Assembly (NCBI GenBank): GCA_000310025.1
Contig: FN649742.1
Location: forward strand, 1,389,789 to 1,453,788
Reading direction: 5' to 3'
Length of the DNA stretch: 64,000 nt
From: Ectocarpus siliculosus
Taxonomy: Eukaryota > Sar > Phaeophyceae > Ectocarpales > Ectocarpaceae
A model generated the notes under the pieces. The model had not been told where the DNA came from. It did no database searches and worked only from the letters and a program-made list of their open reading frames with translations. How positions within the stretch are numbered: position 1 is the first letter of the stretch; every line of letters begins with the position of its first letter. Shown piece after piece: positions 47,301 through 59,269 of this stretch. The position numbers and the translations under genes were made by a program.

Positions 47301-48840
47301 AAGGCTGTGCTAATCTCTCCCCCTCCACACGAAACCTCGCCAGTAACACCTCGCGTTTTTCTACTGGACGAGCTCCATACGCACAGAGACGAGCTCAGCG
47401 CGCACTCAGGATATATGTCAAATCGACATTTCCAAAGATCACCAGTTCTTCACCAAATTTTCTTACCCCAAAGTTCAAATGCCTAAACCGCACCACATGT
47501 ACACTACACACACGACTCCATCGAGTCAAGCAAGATTCGGCGGCGAGGTATATCTCGAAGCGGTCCGATCATCAAGTAGCCCACTCCGCCATGACGACAA
47601 GAGAAACGCCTCGGGAGAGACAACGAAAGAAGGGTACGTTTGAGGGAACCATGTGGCCCACCCAGGACACGAGATTCTTGAGAACAGCAGCGTCCATTCC
47701 CACAACCCCGTCAAAACGAGAAGCTTCTTGATTTGCGACTCGCCGAATACGTCACGGCGCTTCGCGCTTGGTGATGTGAGAGCCTGGTCCGGTGATAAAC
47801 CCGGCGTGCTCCGTCCCGGCCTTGTAGGGACGCGAGGTCAATGGTCTAACGACTACGGCATGCACGACTATGAGTACACCCCAACCCTCTCACACACAAA
47901 GCTCTTGCCTGCGATGCACTGTCTGAATCTCCTCCGCGGACACCTCCAACCCCCCGTCGTTCAGCCTGGCCTGGGCTTCTCGGATCACGTCGGGCTCCAA
48001 CGTACCGCCGCCGCTGCCCTCTCCTCCACCCTCGTCTTCCGGAAGAACCAAATCGTCGATCTCAATCCACTCCTCCTCGTCGCTAAGCCCGGCCCCTCTC
48101 CTGGACATGCACTCTACCGTCAGCCTAAGGATGTCCGTCTCCGTCGCCGCGGCGTTGTCTCCCCGCCCCAGCTCCGAGAGCTGCTCCTCCCCTAGCCCCT
48201 CGACCAGTCCGCAGGTCACCTCGTGTGTGCCTTCCCCGGCCGCCGCTATCACGCACTCCTTCCCGCAGAAACGGTCCTCGCAACGCCGGCACTTGATGAG
48301 CAGGGACTTGTCGAGCAGGGTCAGGCAGCGCCGGCAGAAGGCCGGCCGGTAGCGGTCTCGGGGCAGGGCGGCCGCCTGCTTCGCGACCAGTACCTCGGTC
48401 CCGGCGGGCACCGCCTCCACGGCGAAGATCCCGCGGCCGCGCTTCGGGCGCGCGGGGTTGCGCCGAACCTGGAAGCGCGGGTCGAGCTGGCCTCTGCGAC
48501 GAGCGCAGCTGCCGCCGCCGCCGCCGCTGCTACAACCGCTGCCATGTTTGCTGCTGCCGTTGTTCTTGCTGTTCGGCTCCGACCACGTTATGCGGGCGTG
48601 TCGGTAGGGTACGGTAAGTGGGAGTGTTCGCCCTGCGGTGGCTGTTGGTGAGGCGGTGTCGCCGTAACTGATGGTGGTGGAGCTGCTGCCGATGTCACCA
48701 CCGTCACCGCCGCCGCCGCCCCCGCCGCTGCCGGTCTCGGAGGTCTCGGCCACGACTTGGGTTTGGCTGCCGCCCGGAAACCCCATCGCTCGAGCACCGA
48801 TGCTTGGAGATTGGTTCGATCGGAGGAGTGCCTCTGTCAT
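44372..48840 (-). CDS. SMYD-type SET-MYND lysine methyltransferase, paralogue A
   Basis: Minus-strand exons 48840-47909, 46754-46502, 45697-45543, 45216-45027, 44611-44372; phases agree and give 589 residues. A Gly/Ser-rich N terminus precedes the first SET half (RGRGIFAVEAVPAGTEV, about residue 135). A classical MYND zinc finger follows: CRRC, CRRCEDRFCGKEC, then H and C in THEVTC. Exon 2 has SLVNHSCEPNACFH (S-adenosylmethionine-binding NHSC motif) and AGEEVCVSYL. Exon 3 has the post-SET FSCDCPRC. Exons 4-5 form the helical TPR-like C-terminal domain ending GEGHPKTRALVECL, as in SMYD proteins. The family methylates histone and other lysines; the target here is unknown. Intron 1 uses a GC donor (CGCAG before GCAAG). 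The donor of intron 2 abuts a LINE poly(C) tail. Confidence 0.8.
44872..44992. repeat. Short direct and inverted repeats
   Basis: CCAATAGACTACAAGTCAG occurs twice, followed by two tandem copies of CTGGCTTGTAGTCCAG; the two kinds are complementary over the GACTACAAG/CTTGTAGTC part, so the stretch can form a hairpin. Lies in the last intron of the first SMYD-like gene. It resembles, in miniature, the GACTAC-bearing palindromes at 40483-40926. Confidence 0.6.
46012..46240. mobile_element. MITE family A, full copy
   Basis: Left CCGTAGGTTAAACAAGATAT then CACACCCCCTGGACC; right, reverse strand, CCGTAGGTTGCACTTAGGC and GGCCGATTTTCAAAGCTTGG. The middle has GAGGCGGTTCCAAACGCCGT. Located in intron 2 of SMYD paralogue A, which is built mainly of this element and a LINE tail. 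Confidence 0.65.
46385..46500 (+). mobile_element. LINE 3' end whose poly(C) tail meets a splice donor
   Basis: GGCCATCGGTAATCGGTCCC, GAGGACCGCGTGGTCTAACC, GGTAAAGGCATGCAAAGCAA and GAGAGTACG followed by a C run up to 46499. On the gene strand the tail reads as the GTGGGG donor of exon 2 of SMYD paralogue A (exon ends at 46502). Confidence 0.65.
47745..47885 (+). mobile_element. LINE 3' end, short C tail, beside a splice donor
   Basis: Almost the same sequence as 32690-32885 (GGCGCTTCGCGCTTGGTGAT, GGTCAATGGTCTAACGACTA, CATGCACGACTATGAGTACA, CCCC). It ends about 24 bases from the GC donor of intron 1 of SMYD paralogue A, antisense to the gene. Confidence 0.65.
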
Positions 48841-51010
48841 GAAGCCGAATGCCACGGTCAAGTCTTTGACTGTCTTTGGTTATTGGGGAAGGAGAGATGA
48901 GGGGGGCGAGACAGAGAGGTACAGAGAGCGACAGAGACAAAGGGAGAGACAGAGGGAAGGAGAGAGGCGGGGATGGGGGGTTAAAGCGATGGAAATTGCG
49001 GCGCTTTCTCCCGAATCTAAAAAAAAAAGACGTCAACGTTGAATTTCCGAGTTCTTCAAGCCCGTCCTCGGTAATTTTTCCGATATAAATGCACGTCAGT
49101 TTCCGTTCGTCGTGTTACGTTGATAAAGCGGACACTTACTGTACGGTTCCCATCCAAGCCATTGCCGTGTACGAATGCTGGGTTAACATATGTAGCGCGG
49201 GTAGGTCAGGAAAGCGGTTCGAATCCCAGTTCCCTCGTCTTGAGATAGTTGTCACTAACTTTCTTTTTCTCTTTTACAATTTTGTTGTATTCCCGAACAG
49301 AGAATCCTTTCTCCATGATTTGCATGAGGTTTGGCGATCGACAACATACACATGTTTGCATCAAGCGATACACACGGAAATACGAAAGCACACAAGCAGA
49401 GCGATATGGGCGCTTGTAGTGAGGATTCCGGCGGTGTTCTCTTGGAGGTGGCTGCTCCGGCTACTGTTTTCTACCTTCTTTTCATGCAAACACTTGGTTG
49501 GTTGACTGACGGTGTGCCGCTTCTGCTCGGTGAATGTGTCGCGCACGTTGGTGCAATGACCACACGCTGGAGAAAAAACATGAAAATACCGGTCAGCAGT
49601 GCATATAATACCAATCACCGTATGGAATTGACCGCGGCGGCCAGATACCGTACAAAAATCGCCGTGCCCTACCGTGGAGTCTGGTTAAGCCGTTGTGGCA
49701 AACATTAACGAGGGCAGCCCTTGAATTTTCTTCCCCTGCAGTCAGTAGCACCTATACACAGACATTGCTTGTATTCCGATACGGAACTTAATTTTCCTGT
49801 TTTTTAACTAAAAATGAAGTAGAGTGTATCGACACGGCAGGTGTCGCTGCTGTAGGATCAGTAGAAGCACAGTCAGCAGCCGGCATGCGACACTATCTTT
49901 GAATCTATCGCGGAGAGATCAATGGGTTCCGTTCCAACCTTGCCATGGACCTGGTACAGCTCCTACTTCGGTTGTATGCAATACAATATGCGTAATGTAG
50001 AACACAGGTATTACAGCAGCCCGAGTTCGCACTATTACTCTTTGCTGTACCCGCTACCATTACGTAGAGAAACACCATTCATCACTATCCACGAACTAGC
50101 TGTGTTGTGATGCTTAGATGCAGGGCATAAGCATAGACTAAAAACAACATGAGTTTATCCATAGGTGTGGTGGTGGTGGTCCTGGCGAGCGGTGTCACTC
50201 CTAGACTACCAACTACGCTAATGTTTTGCAGACCACACCACTTCTGGCTGCTACTGCTGTACGCGCACTGCTGTACGAGCCAAGATGAGGTCCCGAGTCT
50301 GATCCTCGAAGCCAGCATCACGGGCGGTTTGTTAGTCAAACTAGAATAACCTCCCTCATCGAACCAGAAACACCTCTCATCTACACAACAGAGGAAGACA
50401 ACAGCAGATGCACGGCAGTGGGTCACACAGGCCTATTGTACCTACAGCAGAGAGACCGAGCACACACACACACATCGGTACCCGGTATGATATTTACACA
50501 CGGAAAACACAGACACAGCATACACTTGCTGGCTAGACCGATCGGCCCGGAACCAACACGCACCGTACAAACCCACCTTAGCCTCTCCGTCCTGGGCCCG
50601 CTCGGCTCTTTCGCTGGGTTGCGACGGCCGTGATTTCGCTGCTCGCGGAGACTCTGCAACTGGTACTGCTAAGTCGTCGACCTGGGGGGGGGGGAGGGGG
50701 GGGGGGGGAATACACGAACAAAGTTTGACCGACCAACACGTCCTTTGCCACGCAGCTCTCCCGTCTGATATTTCGGTGTGGTTGGTCAAGGGCCCACCGA
50801 ACGTTCATGTTCCTTGCCCAGGATCTACAGGCCGGCTGAAGTTGGCGTTGCGAGTCCCAGTGTTCGAGCACTTCTATTTGACAGGAGAAAAAGAATAATC
50901 TCTCGTCGAGAATCGGGCGATACATCAACCACTAGGTAGATACATTACCTACATGTAGAACGAGGCGGAAGGGAGAAGGGCCGCAGAGTTGCACCAAGGT
51001 CCTGTCTCAA
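48841..51010. other. Divergent intergenic / 5' region
   Basis: Between the start of SMYD paralogue A (-) and the repeat-protein gene (+). A GA/GACAGA-rich tract is at 48895-48975 and a G run at 50684-50709. The N-terminal exons of the repeat-protein gene should lie here, but I could not identify them. Confidence 0.4.
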
Positions 51011-51325
51011 TTGCAAGACAGTGGTGGAGCTGGAGCCAGAGAAGATCACGAGGGTGGCACACTCGCAAGCGCACGGCTTGAACCACGAGCCGATACGCCT
51101 TCAGTCTTGGCTTATACGACCTCGATCAACCGTAGTAGTCTCTTGTCTGAGGGAAAAACAACTCTGGTATCTCCTGGGGGGACCGGGACGATGATGCCAT
51201 CTTCTCTGCCGTGGCGGTCGGGGCTGGGTGAATCGTTCGGTCCCGGACGTGTTCGAGACGGTGGTGACGGCAAGGTCGGAAAACAGGGAGGAATCGACAA
51301 CACGACGACCAACCGCATTAGCATT

Positions 51326-51367
<42 letters not shown>

Positions 51368-54300
51368 GGCGTGGAGACCGCTGAGCAGTATGGTCACGAC
51401 GAGGATGGGAGCAGCTGTAGGATACCGTTCTCTTGCGCGTCTAGCAGGGGCGCCGTCGCGCACCTTTCAGAATGCCAAACCCCATCTTTATTCACCTTGC
51501 CGAGGAAAGATGGTCAAGGAAGCTGCGATGGCGCGACTTCCTTGCGGTACCCTTCAACAATGCAGCGAACACGTCCGTCTGAGAATACGACCCCAGGGTT
51601 CGACCTGGTCGGCACTATTTTGACCATGCCGCAGTCGCCTGTGTCGAGCATGTCAAGCCTTCATTTCTCCGAAGAAAGGTATATCGTCGACCCTTATGGT
51701 GCACTCTACAGTTGGTCACAGTGAAATCCATGCGCTCTACCATTCATTGCGTAGGTTTTACCTAAATTACCTGATTGATCAGCCACTGCCGTAGTACTTG
51801 GGCAAAGTTGAAAAGTTAAAGTTTCACAAGAGTGGGGGTTTTAAAGTTTCACAAGACGAAGAGATAATCGCAGGTTGAACTCACGATCACGTACAATGTC
51901 CTAAGCGCGTATGCTAGACGCAGGTAGCACCCAGTGCAACAGAGATGGTTGAGTGGACGTAGACTACTGTGAAATGTTGACTGAGAATGCACACAACTTC
52001 CGCCGCAGCAATTGCAAACTTGTGCTGGACTACTCGCAAGGGATTCAAAAAGAACTCGACGCAACGGACACATATCTTGTCATTGTTTTAGCTACATAGC
52101 ACGGTTGCACGTGCATGTGAAGATGGACAAACGTCCCCGCCCGTTTCACCCAGTGAGTCTCTCGTGGCTAGCATTGCATCCTCTTCTCTGTCCACCAATT
52201 CTCGCGTCCTGTCCGTCGTGTGTCTTTCGTGGTTCCGATAAAAACGCGCGCAGCGGTGGAGAGGGAAGCTTCAGAAGCTGGCTGCGTCAAACACGGAAAA
52301 CGCGCAATCCAACCGTCTTTGCACAAGGCGGAAAGGATGAAAATGCAATCGTGTCGAAGGTAAGATCATGGTCCTAGATATTTCAACTGCTGGATAAAAC
52401 GCTGAACCTGCACAACAAACGGATTAGCCAAAAGGTATTAATAACAGATCCCTTTGGAATCTACGTCAATACCGCTTATTAGTCCCACGCGGAGTGTCGC
52501 CAAATTTGGAACCCCCATTCATTGCATCCACGTTGACAATAGAGCAGATAGTGTTCTCAACACAGGGTAAACTTATGAAACTTCGTGAGGATACAGGTTA
52601 CCGTCAGAGACAGGAACCGTTGCCGTTGCAGTGTTCACGTACTGCCAAGGGTGGCTATTTCCTTTCGTGAGATGTAACGAGGAGAGAGGTAGAAAGAGTG
52701 ACCAGCAGAGGGTAGAGGAAGGAAGAGACAGATCTCAACAATGTGTTACTTGTCTCCCGATGACAAGTTACCCCGATGGATCGTTTCTGCCTACACGTTG
52801 TATGTGCACAAACGGTTGGTGATACTTCCGACAGGTGTCCTCCACGTTCGTATGTATTCCAAAGCAATTCCAAAACACGTAGCCTACGGTGTCCTTCGTG
52901 GATTCTCTTGCAAACTGACGCATCATCTGCAGGATCTAATTGCGCTCGCGAGGGCCAGGCAGGAGAGGGAAGCTCGCGAAGAATCGGACTCAAGTTCGAT
53001 TTCCACATCCAAGTCCGAAAGAAGCAACCGCGATGACGGCCGCAGAGGCCAGGTGGTGCCGAGAGGGCCCACAAGAACGCTGACTCTCTCGCCTTCCCGG
53101 CGAACTCTTGCAGTAGCTCCTCGCGTGTCGTTCAAGACGGTTGGGTCAGCGGAAGTGTCCCTGCCTCCAAAGAGTCCGCAAAAGCAAACGGTGAAGACCC
53201 AAGGTAAAGACGTCCGGCGCAGTCACCTCCGAGCCGATCTTGTTCACGGCAATGATGAGCAGGACAACCTAAAGCAAGTTTTTTTGGGGGGACGAGGTGG
53301 CAATGGCGTCGATGTTCGTAAACCGGAACCGGAGAGGAGCAACCCCGATGTATCATCTACAGCAGAGACGACGCGACGCATCGATTCTGCTGCGAACCAT
53401 AAGTGTATGTCGTCGGTAGACGAGACTCGCGACGAGGAGGGCAAAGAAAACGAGGACGTTTCCATGCTCTCGAGCCAAACGAACGCCTCTTCTATTGGCG
53501 GCAGCAGCTCGGCCAACAGGCCTGCCGATCCCATCCCTGTGGACGCCGCCTCTGCAACACAAGTGATGGGGAATGGTCCCTCCGTTGAAGCTACCTGTGT
53601 CCTTGCCGACGAGGACGGAGCAGGAGCAGAGTGTACGGCTTCCTACGTAGAGTCCGCGGCAAATCGCTCCTCCACGTCGACGACGATGACGTCTATCAAC
53701 CAGGGCGCGGATGCGTTCGACATGCCGCCTGCGCGAGACAAGAAAACCTCACCGTTCGAAGACACCAGCAACGTTTTTCCATCCAAAGAGGGAATAGCCT
53801 CTATATCTACGAGCAAGGAGACCGCCTCAAGGAGGCTCCATCACCAGGCTGCTTTCTTCTTCGACAGCACGTCAGATCAGCCGGAACTAACGTCGCCAAC
53901 CGGTAGCGGCGATCAGTTTTTGGTGGAATCGAAAGGACAACCAACAGATAATAAAGCCGACACCCCGAGGACCACGGGCGGCTGCTTCACACCTGACAGG
54001 ACCCAGCTGCAAAGCGTGGTGAGAAAATGGTGCCCCTTGTTGTTCTGTACACTGGGGAGGCTCCATCTGAATGCACGCGAAAATCAGAAAGTTCAGAGAC
54101 GGCAGGTTTTTATCGGTCCAAAACCTTTGGAAGGCAGGTGAAATGCCCCGGATTCTGTATTGAATTAGTAGAGATACGTAGATCTAGAGATTAGGAGTAT
54201 TGCCCTGCTTGTTGCTGCTTATGAACGGTTGCCTTCCGAGTCTTGTTCGTGTCTTGGGCTCATACATACAGTGCCTATATTCTGTTTCGTAGGGAGTACT

Positions 54301-57300
54301 CCCGAGGCACTGGTTCGCCAACAAAGTACTCGTTATGAACTGTTTCGACCTCGTACGGGACGCGCCATCATCTTTAGCTTCGCGGGTTTTCAAGTCGTAG
54401 GCCCGACCCCCCCTTACGTGCCTTTTGTATCTCGTACTTACTGCGCATTTCGAACGCTGGCAGCAGTAGAGGACGGAATGGGGGAAGCCTCACGGGAAGA
54501 AGACCTCGACGAACGCCTGTCTTCGACTCTGCCCGTACAGACGAATGCGAGAGTTCACGATCCGTCATCATAAGAGCACGCGCCCCCTCTCTACCATCCC
54601 ACCGAGTCCGCCCAACCAATGCCACGCTTTCTGACGTACCGTTTTTATTAATATCAGGCAACGTTAACCTTGGACCCCAGTAGGCCGATGAGCTTCGTAC
54701 TTACCGACTCAACGCCCAAGTATTCGGATGAGGTGGGGAGTGCTTCAGAGGGGAGGGAACCCTTCTTGACGGAGTCGGTCCTTGAGAAGGTCATCGGAGA
54801 TTTAAACGGGAAAGAACTGAGAAAGGAGGAAGGAACCGACCTCCAGCCAGAAGCGATATCAGACGAAAACGACGGGAGTGAGGAGAAAGGAACCGACCAG
54901 CGTCACTCGAAGCAAATGGTAGAGCAGGAGAGAGTTGCCGGGGGGATAGAGGCAGCGGAGGGGAAAGGTGAGGGGGGGCCTCGAAACGACGAGCAAACGA
55001 TATTTCTGGACTCAAACACCAAGTATATGGATGAGGTGGCGAGTGCTTCAGAGGGGATGGAGTCGGTCCTCGGGAAGGTCGTCGGAGATTCAAACGGGAG
55101 GCAACTGAGGAAGAACGAAGGAACCGACCACCAGGCAGAGGTGGTATCAGGATTAGACGACGGAAAGGAGGAGGAAGGAGCCGACAAGTGTCACTCGAAG
55201 CAAAAGGCAGAGCAGGAGAGAGTTGCCGGGGGGGTAGAGACAGCGGAGGGGAAAGGTGAGGAGGGGCCTCAAATTGACAAGCAACCGGTATTTCTCGACT
55301 CAAAACCCGAGCGCTCCGACGAGGTGGAGAGTGCTTCAGAGAGGAGGGAACCCTTCTCGACGGAGTCGGTCCTTGAGAAGGTCGTCGGAGATTTAAACGG
55401 GAAAGATCTGAGAAAGGAGGAAGGAACCGACCTCCAGCCAGAGGTGGTATCGGACGGAAACAACGGGAGTGAGGAGGAAAGAGCCGACCAGCGTCACTCG
55501 AAGCAAAAGGCAGAGCAGGAGAGAGTTGCCGGGGGGATAGAGACAGCGGAGGGGAAAGGTGCGGAGGGACCTCGAAGAGACGAGCAGACACCTATGGTGT
55601 CTTTGATCCGCTCGGAAAATGACGAGCAGAATCAACGGGAGCAGCCAGCGACAGATCAGACGTCGTGTTCGCAAATCGAGCGTGCCCCAGCGAAGGATGG
55701 GTTGCTAAACCAAGCCGGACTGCTTGCATCGTCTGCTGATGTTTCTCGACAGCAAGAAGCAAGCCCAATCACCACGAATGATTCTCAAACACCTCGGGTC
55801 GGCGGCAGTGCGACGGCCCCAGACTTATACCTCCCGCCAGAGCTTCAGCGGCAAACCGTGACTCCCCCAGTACCGCACGATGCCCCTTCGTCGCCTGTGA
55901 AGCCGCTTGACACGAACGCGGGGAAGGACAGCAGGGGTACCTGGGGAAACGAAAACGATTCGATGGACGCCTTTCTTGTACCAGATGGTATTGGTCTCAA
56001 CGATGATCGTTGCGGGAAAAGCACAAGATTTCTGCTACCCGCGCAAACTGAGGCGCAACCGAAAACACATGCACAACCACAACCACCGACAAAAAACAGC
56101 AACGGTGCTTTCAAAGATCCGTGGCGCGCGAGGATTCTGGCGGAGGCAACGACAGTGATACTAAATCGTGGGGACATACGGGGAGTGGCATCTGTTTCAC
56201 CCCCGGAGCTGACGGGTCGCGATGGTTATGACGCCGTGTGTTGTGATGACAGCTTGAGAAACAATGAAAAGGAGACGGCATCGCCGGATTTCGGGTCAGC
56301 AGCACTGATGGAGATAAGGGCTTTCGTGGCCAAAGATCCATGGTACACCAGGATCCTGTCGGAGGCAGCGGCAACCCTCGCGAACGGTCGTGACATGCAA
56401 AAGCCGGCGGTCCTTGCACCCTCTAACGTGGCATATTTTGGTGATGGTTGTGACGTAGGCTGTGGCCGCACATGGACAGCACGGGAGCCAGTGCCGGTGG
56501 ATTCGCCAACAGAACCAATTGTGTCGGACAACGCAGTCATCCGAAGCCCCTTTTCCTCGAGAATTCAGGCAGGAGTTGTTGGCCCGAACAAGTTCTCTTG
56601 TGAGGGCAGGTGGGGATCCGGTGGAAGAGAACGGGCGCAATTGGTTCAACAGTCAACACCGACCACGACGAGAGGACCTCGCTCCGTCAGAGATTCGTGG
56701 TCGATGAGAATTCTGGCGGAGGCAGCCGCGACGTTGGCGATATGTGGCGTCGTGCCGAGATCGGTGTTATTATCAACCGTTGAGACCGTGCCCATGGTCT
56801 TACCGTCCGTTCGAGGATACCGCAGATGCGGGTGCGCAGCTGCAGCGCTGAGCAGCAACGGCGGCGATAGTGGCTCCGCTACGGGTGACCCAAGCCCACG
56901 CATGTCCCTACCTATCTTGTGGGGAAGGAGAAGTACGCGCTTCGGCGATAGTGGCTCCACTCCGCGCGGTCGAAGTCCACGCATGTCCTTGCCTATCTTG
57001 CGGGCAAGGGTCGGTGATCGCTGCGTCGCAGAAATTCTTCCCCGATGGGGTTGCGGCAGTGGGTTAGAGCGGTTCCCCGGGCACCCAATAATCGTTGACT
57101 ACGGGATGCTTGGGTGTGACTTATCGGACTCACCGCGAATTTTGAGCCGCCGGTGCACGGCATGCACCAGCGACAACGTGAGAGAGAGCCCAAAACCCTC
57201 CGCCACCATCAACAACAGGACTTCCTTCCCAAGAAACCCCCAGCATGGGCACCTTGGAGAAAGCACTAGCGAAGGAGAGCACGTACGGGCGCCAACCCCG

Positions 57301-57834
57301 CCAGCACGGAGGGCGCGCTCGTCCGACAGTGTAAGCGCATGCACGCCGAGGTCGCGCATCGCAGAGAAAATAGGCTTGTCCGCCGTGGCTCGGGGTGGAG
57401 AGGACAACGTTAACCTCCGGCTTCACGGTCATGTCGTATTTCCGGCAGCCTGTTGGGAGGGTGGCGGTGACGGTAGAGGAGGTGATATTAGCTCCATCTC
57501 AGGCGCTTGCAGGCGACGCATTTATTTCCCCAAGGCGCAGCACGGGCCCAGTGACACTTCCGGGAGGTAGCTCCTCATTCTGGATGGGATCGGTCGCCGC
57601 CTCCAGTGCCAATGATCATTGACTCCGGTTCGCTTAGGCCAGACCTTTCTTTTATCACAGACGCTTGGGTGCTGGGGCCCTGCGGTCGGCACAAGCATGC
57701 ACGGGGAAAGCAGCGCTCCAAGCGTAAACCCCAGGAGTAATCTCAAAGAAAGGAGGATCATATGCAGCCGTGGCACCGACCCTATCCTCCGACAAGAAAC
57801 TTGTGCTTCCGCAAGGAAGGCAGATTTACGTTGA
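51011..57834 (+). CDS. Long low-complexity repeat protein of unknown function (5' end unresolved)
   Basis: Five exons chain in phase: 51011(open)-51678, 52254-52359, 52933-54137, 54681-57566, 57768-57834 (stop at 57832-57834), about 1643 residues. Exon 1 has a Ser run from a CAG/AGC repeat. Exon 2 ends GGKDENAIVSK and joins DLIALARARQEREAREESDS, a charged helix. Exon 3 is Ser/Thr/Glu-rich. Exon 4 starts with three tandem repeats of about 100 residues (DEVxSASEG, VLEKVVGDLNGK, RHSKQKAEQERVAGG), then three spaced copies of a motif like KDPWRARILAEA, KDPWYTRILSEAAATLANG and RDSWSMRILAEAAATLA. No catalytic domain, signal peptide or membrane segment is seen. I do not recognise the family. The last junction is the least certain; other 3' ends are possible. 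Confidence 0.5.
54718..55590 (+). repeat. Three tandem coding repeats of about 0.3 kb
   Basis: Units start at 54718, 55021 and 55309 (spacing 303 and 288), each with GATGAGGTGG-like, AAGGTCGTCGGAGAT-like and CAGGAGAGAGTTGCCGGGGG blocks. Length differences are multiples of three, so the frame is kept. The antisense strand is also open across this block, a composition effect. Confidence 0.85.
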
Positions 57835-59269
57835 GGACCGGCGCCGAACGGGATGCTGGCCGCCGGGGGTCGAGGTGGCGAAGATGTGCGTGTATTCAAC
57901 TGTCACCTTTCGAGGAGCTTTCCGGGGAAGGATCTTTCCTGTGAGTTGGTTGGCAACCCCACCAAATTTGTGGCAAATATTCGTGACGTAGAATAGACCA
58001 CGTTGTCTAGATCCCTGTGTTGACAACGATGGTGGTGGGCACGACCACGGGAAACGAGATAGCTACGGTACCAGCTACAGTTGGTGAGAGGTTTTGATGT
58101 GGGGCGGATTTTGAGGCAGGACTGCCTATTTTATTGTTGCACAAGGAATACCAGGTGCAAGTGTGTTGTGATGTGAAACGTGGTCCCACGTCGACCTGTT
58201 GTTACTTGGCTTGCCTTATCCCCCTTACCTCAGTGCACCTTCCTGTATATGGTATGTATAATTGCCGGGGTATCTGTTGGTAGATTTAGATACCCAAGAG
58301 GTTACAGAGTATCCTTCCTTTGGCTCCTTCCCGTAGAGGATTTTACAGTGAGAAGGGAGAGCATCATGTTTGACCCTCCGGTGCTGCCGTGACTCCCACC
58401 CTCACGTGAGAGTTGGACAGAACTTGAGAATGATTCCCAAACGCTATTGAGCATAGACCAGATGTTATTGTTTTGATGTGGACGTGTTGATATTGATGGA
58501 GAAAATTCCCAAGAACGAAAGGTTCAACAAGACCCAGAAGAGAAGAGCGCACGGGATTCGAGACCTTGTACGTACTTTTGCCTGCATCTGATGCGGCAAG
58601 TACACGGATGCGCGTGTGCCAAACATTCTGTATCAGCCGTTGCTGCTGCTGCTGCCGACGAGGGTCAAAGAAAAGAGGCAGGAAGAATGTTTGCGCACTT
58701 CCAGTGTTCAAAATCCCTGTGTCATTTGATCCCCTACACGTGCTTGAGGTTGTGGCGCAAGCATCAGCGCGTAAGCCGGCAACGGAAAAATGGAATTTGG
58801 AATGAACCAGCTAAGGACATGGGCCAGACGGAGGGGAACAGGTCCTAAAAATGACTACCTTGCCATAACGCGCACCACAATGATTAATGCGGGCTATGAC
58901 GAGCCCGTGACCACCGAACGACGCACGCCGGATTTTCTGAGGCCTCTTCGAGTTTTCTTTTAAAATCTTAGAAAACGGGGGGCGCTAAGTCTTACTTCAA
59001 CATTCAAAGAAAACAACACAAGCAGTAAGGAAGCCACAACATCAACTTTCACAACAGAGCACGCAGGTAAACACGTGCTACAATTATGTAGCATGCTAAT
59101 CGACGCGAAATGAGGTCTAATGTATCCAGTCCGCCAGAGGACAAAAACAAATCACATATATACACAACAAGTCATCGATTGTCTCTGTACAATCAAGACG
59201 TCCTCACTCGGTGAGATTATTGATCGAAAGCACGTACAGGGCGGGTCATTTCAGCGTGCGGCCAATGCT
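57835..59269. other. Convergent intergenic region
   Basis: Between the 3' ends of the repeat-protein gene and SMYD paralogue B. One alternative frame at 57768-57939 (ending at a GTGAGT) could be a further exon of the repeat-protein gene. No other support seen. Confidence 0.4.

Noticed and set aside
54791-55591. Long minus-strand ORF, Pro/Leu/Arg-rich
   Set aside because: Exact antisense of the three tandem coding repeats; open only because of their codon composition.
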